14,006 bases of DNA from Pseudomonadota bacterium. GTDB taxonomy: Bacteria > Pseudomonadota > Alphaproteobacteria > Sphingomonadales > Sphingomonadaceae. The first letter of the stretch is position 1, and each line of letters begins with the position of its first letter. The notes below the pieces were generated by a model that saw only the letters and a list, made by a program, of their open reading frames with translations, did no database searches and had not been told where the DNA came from. The position numbers were made by a program, and so were the translations under genes. This document shows, in pieces, positions 13,771-14,006 of this stretch. The stretch covers positions 1 through 14,006 of the forward strand of contig JAEWKG010000219.1 of assembly GCA_023386135.1 (NCBI GenBank), in the 5' to 3' direction.

Positions 13771-14006
13771 ATGAACACTTCGCGCAAGTTCACCGCGGCG
13801 CTGGCCGCGATTTCGCTGGTCGGCGTGTCGGCGTGCGTGACCGAGCCCAACACCGGCGAGCGCAAGATTTCGCGCACCGCCATCGGCGGCGTCGGCGGCG
13901 CGGTGGCGGGCACGCTGCTGGGCGGCCTGATCGGCGGGCGCACCGCGCGCATCGCGGGCGCGGTCGCGGGCGGCGCGCTCGGCGGCTACGTCGGCTACCG
14001 GATGGA
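13771..14006 (+). CDS. Glycine-zipper outer-membrane lipoprotein, probably OmpA family (3' end outside window)
   Basis: The first 78 residues are visible. A signal peptide, MNTSRKFTAALAAISLVGVSAC, ends with Cys22 in a VSAC lipobox. Next come VTEPNTGERKISRTAIGG and two glycine-zipper segments, GGVGGAVAGTLLGGLIGG and AGAVAGGALGGYVGYRMD. This is the layout of sphingomonad OmpA-family lipoproteins of the YiaD type (CVTDPETGxRxISRTAIGG..., recalled), in which a peptidoglycan-binding OmpA domain follows; that domain is outside the window. ATG 13771 is preceded by AAGGGGA (13757-13763) at good spacing. The gene is divergent from the CorC-like gene and has a hairpin in its presumed leader. If no OmpA domain follows, it would be a small SlyB-like glycine-zipper lipoprotein. 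Confidence 0.85.
   Translation, partial: MNTSRKFTAALAAISLVGVSACVTEPNTGERKISRTAIGGVGGAVAGTLLGGLIGGRTARIAGAVAGGALGGYVGYRM

Overview
The window is a GC-rich (roughly two-thirds G+C), densely coded chromosomal segment. Protein character and gene order point to an alphaproteobacterium of the order Sphingomonadales (Erythrobacteraceae/Sphingomonadaceae-like). The pointers are the gpmA-purE-purK-folA-dipeptidase run, ribF-ileS-lspA followed by a DUF3035 (BamF-like) lipoprotein, and an OmpA-type glycine-zipper lipoprotein. This placement is inferred from recalled families, not from a search.

Layout, left to right. (1) Positions 1-2617: the 3' end of an SDR-family epimerase-like gene (+) converges on an EamA transporter (-). 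The transporter is translationally coupled to an upstream threonine aldolase-like PLP enzyme (-). A small GNAT acetyltransferase (+) is divergent from that pair. (2) 2618-3000: a strong hairpin, a tRNA-Thr(GGT) on the minus strand with a recognisable promoter, and a small basic conserved hypothetical protein (+). (3) 3037-6986: a tightly packed plus-strand operon, gpmA, purE, purK, folA and an M19 membrane dipeptidase. Apart from the short gpmA-purE gap, its junctions overlap. It links glycolysis, the AIR-to-CAIR step of purine synthesis and tetrahydrofolate supply. (4) 7069-12078: ribF, ileS, lspA and a lipoprotein, the conserved ribF-ileS-lspA core with the lipoprotein encoded directly behind the signal peptidase that should mature it. 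(5) 12321-13613 (-): a DUF21/CBS/CorC-HlyC membrane protein. (6) 13771 to the end: the start of a glycine-zipper lipoprotein, cut by the window edge.

I found no defence system, CRISPR array, prophage, integrase or transposase, and I do not claim an undescribed system. The unusual content is repetitive and compositional. First, a pair of inverted, double-hairpin REP-like units lies at the dipeptidase/ribF junction: one is translated as the C-terminal tail of the dipeptidase, the other supplies the Shine-Dalgarno sequence of ribF. Second, two intergenic elements with 23-24 bp arms (CACACGAAGACACGAAGATG type) have unrelated interiors; one splits ribF from ileS, the other sits between convergent genes. 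Third, about 210 bp inside the ileS editing-domain region has clearly lower GC and different codon choice.

Non-coding stretches are short. The 191 bp before ileS and the 242 bp before the CorC-like gene are mostly the repeat elements. The 157 bp before the last gene carries a perfect 8-bp hairpin. No gene-free stretch exceeds 300 bp.
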